From Gammaproteobacteria bacterium UBA2810 (GTDB taxonomy: Bacteria; Pseudomonadota; Gammaproteobacteria; Enterobacterales; Succinivibrionaceae): 16,259 nucleotides of DNA. Positions 6,001 to 14,473 of the stretch are shown here, piece by piece. Both the position numbers and the translations under genes were made by a program. The DNA lies in assembly GCA_002351705.1 (NCBI GenBank), contig DEHC01000087.1:1-16259 (forward strand), in the 5' to 3' direction. Numbering within the stretch: position 1 is the first letter of the stretch; every line of letters begins with the position of its first letter. The notes beneath the pieces were generated by a model, which made no database searches, was not told where the DNA came from, and saw only the letters and a program-made list of their open reading frames with translations.

Positions 6001-8430
6001 CTAGATTGAGAGATCGCCTACGTCAAACGCGTCGGAGCCGACCGAGTCCGGGGTAACCTGGCGCGGGGCCTCAGAGGGAGCTGAGCCCTGCGGCGGCTCC
6101 TCATGGAAAGGCGCCGGAGCGTCCAGGCGCCTCCCCTGGAAGCGCTCATGCCCCCACGCGTCGCCCGGCTTCTTCTTAAGAGGATGGTGGCGGCGCTCCT
6201 CAACGTCGGTATGGTTCTCGATGATCTCGAAGGAGATCTTCTTCTCGTCAGGGTTGATCTCGGTTACCTTGACCGTTACATGGTCGCCAAGCTGGAAGAC
6301 CGAGCGGCTCACTCTCCCCACCAGGATCTGCCTGTCAGGATCGAAGGTGAAGAACTCTCCGCCGAGCTGGCTCACGTGGGTCATGCCGTCGATGTGCCAC
6401 TTGTCGATTGAGGAGAACACGCCGAACTTCGCGACGTTGGTAACGGTCGCCTCGAAGGTGTCCTGCATGTGCGACTCAAGGAAGAAGCACTTGAGCCAGT
6501 AGGCGACGTCGCCCGTGGCCTGGTCTGCCCTCCTCTCGGTCTCGGAGCAGTGCTCGGCGATGCCGGCGAGCTGCTCGTGCTGATAGCTGTAGCCGCCCAT
6601 CGCGTCCCACCTCTGCCCTGAGAGCGGATGGCTCAGGAGGTACTTGATGCCGCGGTGCAGCACCAGGTCCGGATAGCGGCGTATCGGCGAGGTGAAGTGC
6701 GAGTAGTGCTTCAGGGCAAGGCCGAAGTGCCCGATGTTGTCAGGCGAGTATACGGCCTGCGAGAGTGAGCGGAGCATCATCGCGCTGATGATGTCCTTGT
6801 CCGCCCTCTTCTCCGCCTCCTGGGCAAGCTTCTGGTAATCCGAGGGAGTCGGGTTCTCGTCTCCGCCGAGGGTGAGCCCCAGGGGCGCGAGGAAATTGCG
6901 GAACAGCTGGAGCTTCTCGCCGGAGGGCCCGGCGTGGACGCGGAAGAGGCTCTGCGCGTGGCGGTCCTCGATGAAGCGCGCCGCGCAGACATTCGCCGCG
7001 ACCATGCACTCCTCGATGAGCTTGTGCGCGTCGTTGCGCTCGACAGGCACGATGTCGTCGATCTTGCGGTCTGCGTTGAAGATGAACTTCACCTCGTCGC
7101 CCTCGAAGGAGATGGCGCCCCTCGCCTTTCTCTGCACGGTGAACGCCTTGTAGAGCTCGTAGAGATCATCGATGCTCTGCACGACGTCCTTATACTCCTC
7201 GCGGAGGGCCTGATCGCCCTCAATCATGGCGAAGACCTTGGTGTAGGTGAGGCGGGCGTGCGATCTCATGACCGCGGGATAAAACTCGTAGGACTTGATG
7301 ATGCCCTTCCGTGAGACCTTCATCTCGCAGCACATGCAGAGGCGGTCGACGTTGGGGTTCAGTGAGCAGAGCCCGTTCGAGAGCTTCTCCGGGAGCATCG
7401 GGATTACCGTGTCCGGGAAGTAAACCGAGTTGCCGCGCTCATAGGCCTCGCTGTCAAGCGGAGTCCCGATCCTGACATAGTGCGAGACATCCGCGATGGC
7501 GACATAGAGACGGTAGCTGCCGTCCGCCTCACGCGACGCGCAGACCGCGTCGTCGAAGTCCCTCGAGTCCTCGCCGTCGACGGTGACGAGGGGGATCTCC
7601 CTGATGTCGCGGCGGCCCTTCTTGTCGCTCTCGAGGACCTCGTCGCTCCAGCGGCGGATCTGGCTCTCCACCGCCTCGGGGAACACGTGGGGGAGCCCGT
7701 AGACCATCATGGCCTTAGTCACCTGCGCGCTGGTGTTGTTCGCGTCGCCTATCACCTCGGCAATCTCCGCGGCGTAGGAGGAGACCGTGCCGGCCTTGAC
7801 CGGGACGCGTGACCTGAGGCGGACGACGACGAGGCTGCCGTCCGAGGCCTCGGCGCCCGCGGGGACCGAGAACTCGCTGTTCACCGCGTAGCAGGGCTGC
7901 TCCGGGCGGGCGTAGAAGTCGCCTGATGTTGTCGTAATTCTCGCGACGACCTTCGGCTCCTCAAGGTGCGAGGGGGCGGCCGCGGTGAACTTCCTCACAG
8001 GAAGTCCCCTGAGCTCGCCGGAGCCGGAGTCGATGCAGAGGTACTCGTCGCCCGGCATCACGAAGCGCGGCGAGGGGAAGAGGATGATGCAGGTCTTATC
8101 CTGGTATGTTCCGAGGACGGTGCCGTCCCGGCTCATGATCTCGCTGACCCTGATCCTGACCTTCACCTTGCCGTCGATGGATACGGCCGTGTCTCCGCTC
8201 TCCATGATCCGCGCCCCGTCCTCAAGCGCCGTGAGCGCCGCGCGCATCAGTGAGCGGGTCTCCTCCGAGTCCCTGTCAGTTCCGGGAGAGGCGAGCGCGA
8301 GAGACGCCGCGGCCTCCTGGAGAAGGGATTTGACCTTCTCCCTGTTTCCTCCCGCACGGAGAGTTGAGATGATGCATTCCTCCGCGCTGCGGAGCAGTTT
8401 TTCGTTGTATTCTAATTTGCCGTCAGACAT
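6001..8430 (-). CDS. rnr: Exoribonuclease R
   Basis: Processive 3'-to-5' RNase II-family exonuclease that degrades structured RNA and takes part in rRNA and mRNA quality control. The protein has 809 aa, normal length. The RNB domain starts near residue 280 with DGEDSRDFDDAV, keeping the four metal-binding aspartates (285, 291, 293, 294). It runs through PMLPEKLSNGLCSLNP and ends at HYSHFTSPIRRYPDLVLHR (575-593). A C-terminal S1 domain (about 657-738) is followed by a Pro/acidic tail. Residues 1-75 are helical but do not show the usual winged-helix motif, and the first cold-shock domain is divergent. GGGGAA precedes the start. A hairpin-rich leader separates it from dsbA, and it is probably co-transcribed with rlmB. 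Confidence 0.96.
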   Translation of the reverse strand: MSDGKLEYNEKLLRSAEECIISTLRAGGNREKVKSLLQEAAASLALASPGTDRDSEETRSLMRAALTALEDGARIMESGDTAVSIDGKVKVRIRVSEIMSRDGTVLGTYQDKTCIILFPSPRFVMPGDEYLCIDSGSGELRGLPVRKFTAAAPSHLEEPKVVARITTTSGDFYARPEQPCYAVNSEFSVPAGAEASDGSLVVVRLRSRVPVKAGTVSSYAAEIAEVIGDANNTSAQVTKAMMVYGLPHVFPEAVESQIRRWSDEVLESDKKGRRDIREIPLVTVDGEDSRDFDDAVCASREADGSYRLYVAIADVSHYVRIGTPLDSEAYERGNSVYFPDTVIPMLPEKLSNGLCSLNPNVDRLCMCCEMKVSRKGIIKSYEFYPAVMRSHARLTYTKVFAMIEGDQALREEYKDVVQSIDDLYELYKAFTVQRKARGAISFEGDEVKFIFNADRKIDDIVPVERNDAHKLIEECMVAANVCAARFIEDRHAQSLFRVHAGPSGEKLQLFRNFLAPLGLTLGGDENPTPSDYQKLAQEAEKRADKDIISAMMLRSLSQAVYSPDNIGHFGLALKHYSHFTSPIRRYPDLVLHRGIKYLLSHPLSGQRWDAMGGYSYQHEQLAGIAEHCSETERRADQATGDVAYWLKCFFLESHMQDTFEATVTNVAKFGVFSSIDKWHIDGMTHVSQLGGEFFTFDPDRQILVGRVSRSVFQLGDHVTVKVTEINPDEKKISFEIIENHTDVEERRHHPLKKKPGDAWGHERFQGRRLDAPAPFHEEPPQGSAPSEAPRQVTPDSVGSDAFDVGDLSI

Positions 8431-8477
8431 GGAATTTCCCCGAAGGAAACCGGGAGCGCCGGCCTCCGAAATGTTCT

Positions 8478-8517
8478 GCCGGAAGAGTTCCGGCCTTTGT
8501 CCGGGGCTGCTGCCCCG
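8478..8517 (-). repeat. Two small hairpins in the rnr leader
   Basis: GCCGGAA/TTCCGGC (8478-8484 with 8488-8494, 3-nt loop) and CGGGGC/GCCCCG (8502-8507 with 8512-8517, 4-nt loop) lie in tandem 48-87 bases upstream of the rnr start. They would fold in the 5' leader of the RNase R message. Whether they affect expression is unknown. Confidence 0.5.
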
Positions 8518-8541
8518 TGCCTATTATGAGGCCCATAAGGA

Positions 8542-8564
8542 GAGCGGACTGAGATCGTCCGCTC
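8542..8564. repeat. Inverted repeat between dsbA and rnr
   Basis: GAGCGGAC (8542-8549) and GTCCGCTC (8557-8564) form a perfect 8-bp stem with a 7-nt loop, 19 bases after the dsbA stop. On the minus strand only TCCTTAT follows, so it is at best a weak terminator of dsbA. It may instead protect the 3' end of the dsbA message. Confidence 0.5.
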
Positions 8565-8582
8565 AAAAGAGAAAGGACTTAA

Positions 8583-9200
8583 TCAGGCGCCCTTCTTTGC
8601 CTGCAGATACTTGATGAGCTCCTTGAGGTACTCGTAGCTCTTCACGTGATCGGTGTTGATGCGGTAGATGCCATCGACGACCATGGTGGGGGTGCCCTCG
8701 ATCTCCTGGTCCTTCACCATATTGTCGTACTGCACCACGCGGGAGTTCGTCAGGATGTTGTTCATGCCTGCGTCAAGATCATCCTTCGTGATGCCGAGCG
8801 CGCCGAACACCTCGAGCGGATCGATCTGGCCCTTGTCGCCGGCGGCCTGCGCCTTCTTCACCTGCTCGAACATCAGCTCGGTGAACTTGTCCTCGACGCC
8901 CTTCTGCTCGGCGAAGGCGTAAAGGCTCTGCATCTTGTTCCCGAGATCCCCGCCGAGGAACGCAACATGGACGCGCGAGAACTTCACCTCAGGGAAATCC
9001 CTCTCGAGGTCGCGCATGGTGGGCTGGAACCTTACGCAGTGGCCGCAGAAAAAGGAAAAGTACTCTACGAGGGTATTGGGGGTGTAGGTGCCCTTGACCT
9101 TGGTGTATGCCCCGTCCTCGAAATTGTCCTCGGCCGCTGAGACGGCGAACGAAAAGAGGACCGATGCCGCGATGGCAAGGAACCCGATGAATTTTCTCAT
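8583..9200 (-). CDS. dsbA: Thiol:disulfide interchange protein DsbA
   Basis: Periplasmic dithiol oxidase that puts disulfide bonds into newly exported proteins and is normally reoxidised by DsbB. The protein has 205 aa. A clear signal peptide (MRKFIGFLAIAASVLFSFAV, cleavage predicted after VSA near residue 22) leads to a thioredoxin fold. The active site FFCGHCVRFQP has Cys52 and Cys55, and the cis-proline loop GTPTMVVDG has Pro171. The length fits the family (E. coli precursor 208 aa). The dipeptide between the cysteines is Gly-His, as in eukaryotic PDI, rather than the Pro-His typical of enterobacterial DsbA; this is expected to change the redox potential. The TAGGAG ribosome site is well placed. 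A terminator-like hairpin separates it from the citrate synthase homologue upstream. Confidence 0.94.
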   Translation of the reverse strand: MRKFIGFLAIAASVLFSFAVSAAEDNFEDGAYTKVKGTYTPNTLVEYFSFFCGHCVRFQPTMRDLERDFPEVKFSRVHVAFLGGDLGNKMQSLYAFAEQKGVEDKFTELMFEQVKKAQAAGDKGQIDPLEVFGALGITKDDLDAGMNNILTNSRVVQYDNMVKDQEIEGTPTMVVDGIYRINTDHVKSYEYLKELIKYLQAKKGA

Positions 9201-9210
9201 TGCTGACTCC

Positions 9211-9239
9211 TAAAACAGAGGCACCGCAGAGCGGTGCCT
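9211..9239 (-). terminator. Hairpin between the citrate synthase homologue and dsbA, probable terminator
   Basis: A perfect 9-bp stem AGGCACCGC/GCGGTGCCT (9219-9227 with 9231-9239, 3-nt loop) is followed on the minus strand by CTGTTTTA. It lies 68 bases after the stop codon of the citrate synthase homologue and just upstream of the dsbA ribosome site. The T-run is only four long, so partial termination or a dsbA leader hairpin is possible. Confidence 0.5.
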
Positions 9240-9306
9240 TTGGTGAGATTTTAGCAGAAACGGGCGATGAGTAACCACATCTTTCAAAATGCGCCGGAGG
9301 TGTGCG

Positions 9307-10641
9307 TCAGCGGTCGAAAATCGGCCTGACATGGCGCGGGCTGTTTCCGGTGTAAAGCTGCCTCGGGCGGTCTATGCGCCTGTCGCTGTCCTCGAGGAAC
9401 TCCATCCAGTTAGCGGCCCAGCCGGCGGATCTCGAGATCGCGTATATGACCGGGAAGAGCTGGAACGGGATGCCGGCTGCGCGGAGGAGGATGCCGGCGT
9501 AAAGGTTCACCGTCGGGTACTCCTCGCGCTTCATGAACCAGCTGTCGTTGAGGATCTCGCGGTCAAGCTCGAGCGCGGTCTCCATGACCGGATTGTGCCT
9601 CATGCCGAGGGAGTAGAGGACCTCAAGGCAGAGCTCGCGGAGGATTTCTGCGCGCGGATCGTAGCAGTGGTAGATATGCCCGCCGACGCCGCGGAGGCGG
9701 AACGGATCGGAGGGATCCTTGTGGCGCTTCACGTACTCCGGGACCTTCGCGGGGGATCCGATCTCCTCGAGCATCTTCAGCGCAAGCTCGGACTCGCCGG
9801 CCTGCGAGGGGCCCCAGAGCGCGGCGACGCCCGCCGCGAAGCAGGCGAAAGGCTTGGAGCCGGTCGCCGCGGCGAACCTCACGCACGCGGTGGAGGCGTT
9901 CTGACCGTGCTCCGCGAGGAGGATGAAGAAGCGGTCTATCGCGTGCTCGATTATGGGGTTCACCTTGTACTCCTCGCAGGGAGTGGCGAACATCATGCGG
10001 AGGAAGTTCCCGGTGTAGGTCATCGAGTCGTCAGGCGCGATGAAGGGCTGGCCCTTGTAGTACTTGTAGGACATCGCCGCAATCGTCGGGAGCTTCGCGA
10101 TGAGCCTGATGGCCGTCAGCATCCTCGACTCATGATCCTCGGGGTTGGGGCCCGCGTTGTAGAAGGAGGCCATTGCGGCGCACACGCCGCAGAGGATTGC
10201 CATCGGGTCGGAGTCGCGGCGGTAGGCGGAGAACAGGTTGTACATCTGATCGTGATCGGCGCTGTGCTTCATGACGCGTGACTCGAAGTCCTCGAGCTCG
10301 TCCGATGTCGGAAGCTTTCCCGTGATGAGGAGGTAGCTCACCTCCATGAAGCTACACTTCTCCACGAGCCTTCCGACCGGATAGCCGCGGTAGAGGAACT
10401 CGCCGTTGAACACGTCGGTATAGGCTATGGAGGAGAGGCACGACGCGGTAGAGGTGTAGCCCGGATCATAGGTATAGTACCCGAGCTTCCCGAGCGACCT
10501 CACGTCTATAACCTGCTGCCCCTCCGTTCCGTGAATTATCGGAAACCTTGCCTCCCTGCCGTCAGGCAGGCGCAGCACTGCGAAATCTCCGTCGCTCTTG
10601 GGGACAGCCTGGCCAGATGACCTGTTTTCACCTGTTTCCAT
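9307..10641 (-). CDS. Type II citrate synthase homologue with degenerate active site
   Basis: The protein has 444 aa and aligns with E. coli GltA over its whole length: YDPGYTSTASC, the RRDSDPMAILCG region, GNFLRMMF, HGQNASTACVR, a YDPRA block and RPRQLYTG. Against E. coli, catalytic His264 is Gln280 (WGPSQAG for WGPAHGG), catalytic His305 is Gly321 (GVGGHIY for GFGHRVY, with a His one place later), and catalytic Asp362 is Asn379 (TVNLYAG for NVDFYSG). His226 is Leu242. The substrate-binding His229, Arg314, Arg387 and the RPRQ arginine are kept (His245, Arg330, Arg404, about 425-427). The frame is intact and codon use is like its neighbours, so it does not look like simple decay. Citrate formation is doubtful; a regulatory or different acyl-CoA role is possible. 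AGAGG lies upstream of the start. No sdh genes are nearby. Confidence 0.9.
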   Translation of the reverse strand: METGENRSSGQAVPKSDGDFAVLRLPDGREARFPIIHGTEGQQVIDVRSLGKLGYYTYDPGYTSTASCLSSIAYTDVFNGEFLYRGYPVGRLVEKCSFMEVSYLLITGKLPTSDELEDFESRVMKHSADHDQMYNLFSAYRRDSDPMAILCGVCAAMASFYNAGPNPEDHESRMLTAIRLIAKLPTIAAMSYKYYKGQPFIAPDDSMTYTGNFLRMMFATPCEEYKVNPIIEHAIDRFFILLAEHGQNASTACVRFAAATGSKPFACFAAGVAALWGPSQAGESELALKMLEEIGSPAKVPEYVKRHKDPSDPFRLRGVGGHIYHCYDPRAEILRELCLEVLYSLGMRHNPVMETALELDREILNDSWFMKREEYPTVNLYAGILLRAAGIPFQLFPVIYAISRSAGWAANWMEFLEDSDRRIDRPRQLYTGNSPRHVRPIFDR

Positions 10642-11036
10642 ATAAACCTCTTTTATCCTGACTCCTGAATTCAGACTATACTTGGAACTGCAGGACAGCT
10701 TCCTGAACCATCATAACCTGTTCTTTCCGGCATTCATATATCCTGCCGGATCATCAATCCCTGATCCGTGGCAAAAAAAGTGCCGGCCGGCGGAGGATCC
10801 CGCCCCGCCGCCGTTCCGGGACACGGCAGCTCCGATCACAGTTCTTTTTTCACCGCAGGGGTGCGCCGTAATCATTCCTTTGGTGAAAATACTGCCTTTC
10901 CGGAAACGGTGCACAGGATCTGTGCAAAACCTGCCGGGGATCACATTCACCGTAAAAACGCCCGGCTCCCGCGCCTATTCTATTACGATAAGGCCTGCAT
11001 TGGGCGATCAGGGTGAAATTTTAACAGTGCAGTTCC
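10642..11036. other. Intergenic region upstream of the citrate synthase homologue
   Basis: About 395 bases with no credible gene. On the minus strand a TATAGT (10675-10680) about 35 bases upstream of the start codon is a possible -10 with no clear -35. An inverted repeat TTTTCACC/GGTGAAAA (10847-10854 with 10882-10889) and a GCACAG/CTGTGC hairpin (about 10904-10918) are present. A GC-rich hairpin followed by seven Ts lies at 10773-10810. Confidence 0.5.
10773..10810 (-). terminator. Weak candidate terminator after the TamB-like gene
   Basis: On the minus strand a GC-rich stem (CGGCGG/CCGCCG, 10805-10810 with 10788-10793, or a nested GGCGG/CCGCC) is followed after several bases by seven Ts (10773-10779). 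It lies about 225 bases past the stop of the TamB-like gene and 130 bases before the citrate synthase homologue. The gap between stem and T-tract weakens the case. Confidence 0.3.
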
Positions 11037-14000
11037 TCAGCGCGCCGCCGTCGCCATGTCGACCCACTGCCCGAACATGGCGTTGTAGATGGAGGAGACC
11101 AGGCCGACGACAAACGTGCCCGGTATCCCGACGATGCTCCCGTCAAAGGCGAGCTCGTTCCTGCCGTTCTCCTTCCTCTCGCAGACGACATCCCCCGGGG
11201 AGATCCCGATGCCGGCCTTCACCGCAATCCTCTCGCCGGTCTCGCAGCTAAGCCCCCTCTCGGTCCAGAGAAGCGCAATCTTCCCCGTGAGCGAGGCCTG
11301 GCCGACCATGCTCGCAAGTATCGAGTCCGTGACCCTGGCGCTCACCGGATGGAGGAGCCTAACCGCTATCCTCACCCTGAGGCTCTCGCGGATGCTCTTT
11401 CCCGCGCTGCTCTCCGGCTCCCTTTCGCCTCCTGCCGGGGCTAGCTCCTCAGTGGTCACTGTGATGTTCCCGGTCTTCACCGGCACGTCAATGCCCACAT
11501 CGAAGAGGCCCTTCGAAAGCGTTCCCCGGATCTTCACCGGATCAAGCTCTCCCGAGGCCTCCCAGGCGTACTTCCCCGCGCTGATCCCGGGCTGGCGGTA
11601 CTTCACGATGACATCGTTCACCTCGGCGGAGAGCGTGCCGGTTACGAGCTCCGCGATTTTCCCGAACTTCTCCGACCTCAGAGGGAGCATCCCGCCCCAG
11701 CCGAGCGTGAGCGCGGCGCTGCTGTCCCGGTTCCCGCCGCCCCCGGGGCTCTTCATCCTGAATACGGCCTTCGCGCTGAGGCTGTGCCCGTCCTTCCCGA
11801 ACACCCCGCTCACCGTGCCGCGCTCGATGCGCTCGACGTTCTCCTTGGGTGTAAGCGCCACGCCCTCGGCAGCTATCGTCCCCGAGAGCAGCGGGCTCTC
11901 CGGCGTGCCCGAGACCGTCACGTCGCCCTTAATCCGCGCGTCCTTCACCGTGAGGTACTCGTCAAGCCAGTCCATCCCCTCGAGGATCCGGACATTGCTG
12001 AAGGTGAGGCGCCCGCTGAAGCTGTCCGAGAGCGATGTCGCGGGCACGAACCTCGGGCTTTTGAAATCGGCGCTGAACTTCATGCCGCCGCTGTCCGAGA
12101 GCTTCGCGCGGAACGCTGCCGACGGCGCCTTGCCCGCCTTGAAGGCGAAATCGGCGCCGATGTCCGCCTTCGAGTTCCTGAAGAGCCGGAACCCCGCGAA
12201 GAGCATGCCGAGATCATCCGACGAGGCATTCACTTTGAGGCTTCCCTGCCCCTTCTGGTACCGGAAAGCGAAGTTTCCCCGGCTGCTCCCCGTGAACTCC
12301 ATGTTCCGGTTGAGCCTCCAGGCGTTCCTCGTCACCTCGTCCATCAGAATAACCCCGCTGCACTCGCTCACGGGCTCTCCGGTGAAGTCGGTCTTCCACG
12401 CGAAATCCTTCACGCTGATCCTTCCCGCGGAGTAGGAGGCGCCAGTTTTCGCGCCCTTCACGGTGAAGAGATGGTTCCTGAGATCAAGCTCTCCGGTGCC
12501 CCTGAAGCTGAAATCCGTCACCCAGGGGCTCGATTTCACGGAGACGTCGAGCGTGTGCTTCTTCCCGTCTGAGTCATTCCTCGCTCTGACTCCGGAGAGG
12601 GTGACATTCATGGCCCTGAGCGATGACGCGGTGAACTCGTAGCCGCCGTGGGCGAAGAACCGGACGCCGGTGCTCGGCCCGTTCGGCTTCGGGCGCGGCC
12701 CGGCGGGCCTTTTGTGCGGTAGCGGATCGGTCCCCGAGAGCACCGCCGAGAGCCTTTCCGCGCTGAGCCCTGCCGCCCGGGCCTCAAGCCTCGAGGCGGA
12801 GAGCGAGAGGTTCCCCGCGGTCGAGATGCTCGAGAGGAGCGGCTTTCCCGAGGCGTCCGTAAGCCTCACGCTGATGTCAACAGGCGCGCCTGTGGAGCGG
12901 AGCAGCGGATCCTTCATCGACACGCCGCCCGCGGCAAGGCTTTTCGCCTGAATGCTGAACTTCTGCCTCATCCTCAGCCAGTGCGACTTCCAGAGCCTGA
13001 AGCCCTCCGCGTCGAGCGCGAGGCTCTTCGCGTAGAAGAAATCCTTCGGGATATAGGCCGAGGTGTCGCTCACCCTCGCGGAGGCCGCAGGGACAATCAT
13101 CTCCGCCTCCTTCGGGCCGAGCGACGCGTAGGCGGAAAGCTTCCCGATCTCGTCCTTGTTCCTGCCCTTTATCCCGGTGCTCTCGAGCGCGAAGAAATGC
13201 CATCCCGGGTACATCGCCGCCATGCGGAAGCGGAGTGAGCCGGTGATTCCGGCGCCCCGGAGGTCGGTGAGGAGGAAGGAGAGCGACGAGAGGTCGCCTC
13301 CGGTGCGGATCCTGAACGAGGATCCGTCAAGCACCGAGAGGTACTCGGGGAAGAACCCGTCCTTCCGGTACCTGAAGACGGCGTCTGCGTCAAAGTCAAG
13401 GCCGATATAGCCGCCGAGCGTCACCTTGCCCTTAACCTTCGCGTCTCCGACCGCCGGGACATGCGCCTCGGCGTGGCTCACGCTGATGGTGTGGCCGTCA
13501 AGGAAGCCGCTCAGGCGCGCGCTGGCCTCGCCCGTGCGGAACACGTCGCCCTCCTCATAGACGGGGGAGAGGCAGTCCCTCACGACCGGATCGCCGTTTT
13601 TCCTCTCAGCCCTCCTGAGGCGGTAGCAGGCGCGCTTTGCGGAAATCTCCCCCACGTCAATGCGGAGCCTTATGTAGCTGTCCCGGAAATGCCGCGAGAG
13701 CCCCGGGAAAGTCCCGTTGAAGAACTCCTCGCGATCCGCGGGGAAGGTCTCGAGGGAGAGCGGGGCCTCGGAGTCTGCTGACGTGGATGATGTTGATGTG
13801 GCAGAAGCAGCGCCTGCGGCCGCGGCACCGTCCGGAGTCCCGGGCTTCAGGAAGCTCGTCACCGCCGTCCTGTCGGTCGAGATCCTGCCGGCCTTTACCT
13901 TGCCGCCGCTCCACTCGCCGTACTCTCCGGTGATGTCCGCGGAATAGACCGTGACGACCGGGCTCTCGAACACGCAGTCATGGCACTCGAGCCGGTCAAG

Positions 14001-14456
14001 GTACAGGCGGTCAAGGCCCGCTATTTTCCGCAGATCGTAGTAAAAGCCGGGCGCCGAGGTGTCGCGCCGCTCGTAGGCGGAGGGAGGATAGACGGGAGCC
14101 GGGCCCGAGGGATCCCGCGGCTTCATGTCGAGCGTTACGGTAAGCCCGTCAGCCCTCAGGCTCTCCACATGGAGTATGCGGTCCGTGAGTGTTCCGGGTG
14201 ACGGATCGAATACGAGGGATGCCTCATCCGCACGGATCGTGACCGGTCCCGCCTTGAGGTAGAGGCCCTCAAGGGTGACGCTTCCCGAGGCAAGGATGCC
14301 CTTCGATCCCTTTACCGAAAACCCGGGGACCAGCGCGGAGACAGTCCGGAGGATTGCCCGCGTCCCGGTTTCTGTAAAAAGCGCGGCGCATGAGGCCGCG
14401 CCGGACAGAACCAGCGCGGCCGATGCGATAAGTCCGAGAACGCGGGCTTTCCTCAT
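11037..14456 (-). CDS. TamB/AsmA-like envelope protein (DUF490-type)
   Basis: The protein has 1139 aa from ATG 14456, which has GGGAG five bases upstream; an in-frame GTG at 14474 is less likely. One N-terminal membrane segment (VLGLIASAALVLSGAA) is followed by FTETGTRAILRTVSALVPGF, then SGSVTLEGLYL and repeated short beta-strand units to the end. This is the layout of TamB/YhdP/AsmA proteins, inner-membrane-anchored beta-taco proteins that bridge the periplasm and take part in phospholipid transport and outer-membrane assembly. It is slightly shorter than E. coli TamB (1259 aa). I do not recognise the typical TamB C-terminal strands, and tamA is not adjacent, so the exact subfamily is uncertain. 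It is probably co-transcribed with the repeat protein 56 bases upstream. Confidence 0.7.
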   Translation of the reverse strand: MRKARVLGLIASAALVLSGAASCAALFTETGTRAILRTVSALVPGFSVKGSKGILASGSVTLEGLYLKAGPVTIRADEASLVFDPSPGTLTDRILHVESLRADGLTVTLDMKPRDPSGPAPVYPPSAYERRDTSAPGFYYDLRKIAGLDRLYLDRLECHDCVFESPVVTVYSADITGEYGEWSGGKVKAGRISTDRTAVTSFLKPGTPDGAAAAGAASATSTSSTSADSEAPLSLETFPADREEFFNGTFPGLSRHFRDSYIRLRIDVGEISAKRACYRLRRAERKNGDPVVRDCLSPVYEEGDVFRTGEASARLSGFLDGHTISVSHAEAHVPAVGDAKVKGKVTLGGYIGLDFDADAVFRYRKDGFFPEYLSVLDGSSFRIRTGGDLSSLSFLLTDLRGAGITGSLRFRMAAMYPGWHFFALESTGIKGRNKDEIGKLSAYASLGPKEAEMIVPAASARVSDTSAYIPKDFFYAKSLALDAEGFRLWKSHWLRMRQKFSIQAKSLAAGGVSMKDPLLRSTGAPVDISVRLTDASGKPLLSSISTAGNLSLSASRLEARAAGLSAERLSAVLSGTDPLPHKRPAGPRPKPNGPSTGVRFFAHGGYEFTASSLRAMNVTLSGVRARNDSDGKKHTLDVSVKSSPWVTDFSFRGTGELDLRNHLFTVKGAKTGASYSAGRISVKDFAWKTDFTGEPVSECSGVILMDEVTRNAWRLNRNMEFTGSSRGNFAFRYQKGQGSLKVNASSDDLGMLFAGFRLFRNSKADIGADFAFKAGKAPSAAFRAKLSDSGGMKFSADFKSPRFVPATSLSDSFSGRLTFSNVRILEGMDWLDEYLTVKDARIKGDVTVSGTPESPLLSGTIAAEGVALTPKENVERIERGTVSGVFGKDGHSLSAKAVFRMKSPGGGGNRDSSAALTLGWGGMLPLRSEKFGKIAELVTGTLSAEVNDVIVKYRQPGISAGKYAWEASGELDPVKIRGTLSKGLFDVGIDVPVKTGNITVTTEELAPAGGEREPESSAGKSIRESLRVRIAVRLLHPVSARVTDSILASMVGQASLTGKIALLWTERGLSCETGERIAVKAGIGISPGDVVCERKENGRNELAFDGSIVGIPGTFVVGLVSSIYNAMFGQWVDMATAAR

Positions 14457-14473
14457 GCCTGCTCCCTGAACCA

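Noticed and set aside
9289..10281. 330-codon open frame on the plus strand opposite the citrate synthase homologue
   Set aside because: It is antisense to a clearly conserved gene, is Arg/Val/Glu-rich as expected from GC-rich complement, and has no recognisable motif.
10682..11251. 189-codon plus-strand open frame covering the intergenic region
   Set aside because: Its second half is antisense to the TamB-like gene, the N-terminal half has no motif, and there is no convincing ribosome site.
11089..12435. 448-codon plus-strand open frame opposite the TamB-like gene
   Set aside because: It is a Ser/Pro/Leu-rich shadow without a ribosome site or family motif, while the opposite strand has a membrane anchor and TamB-like sequence.
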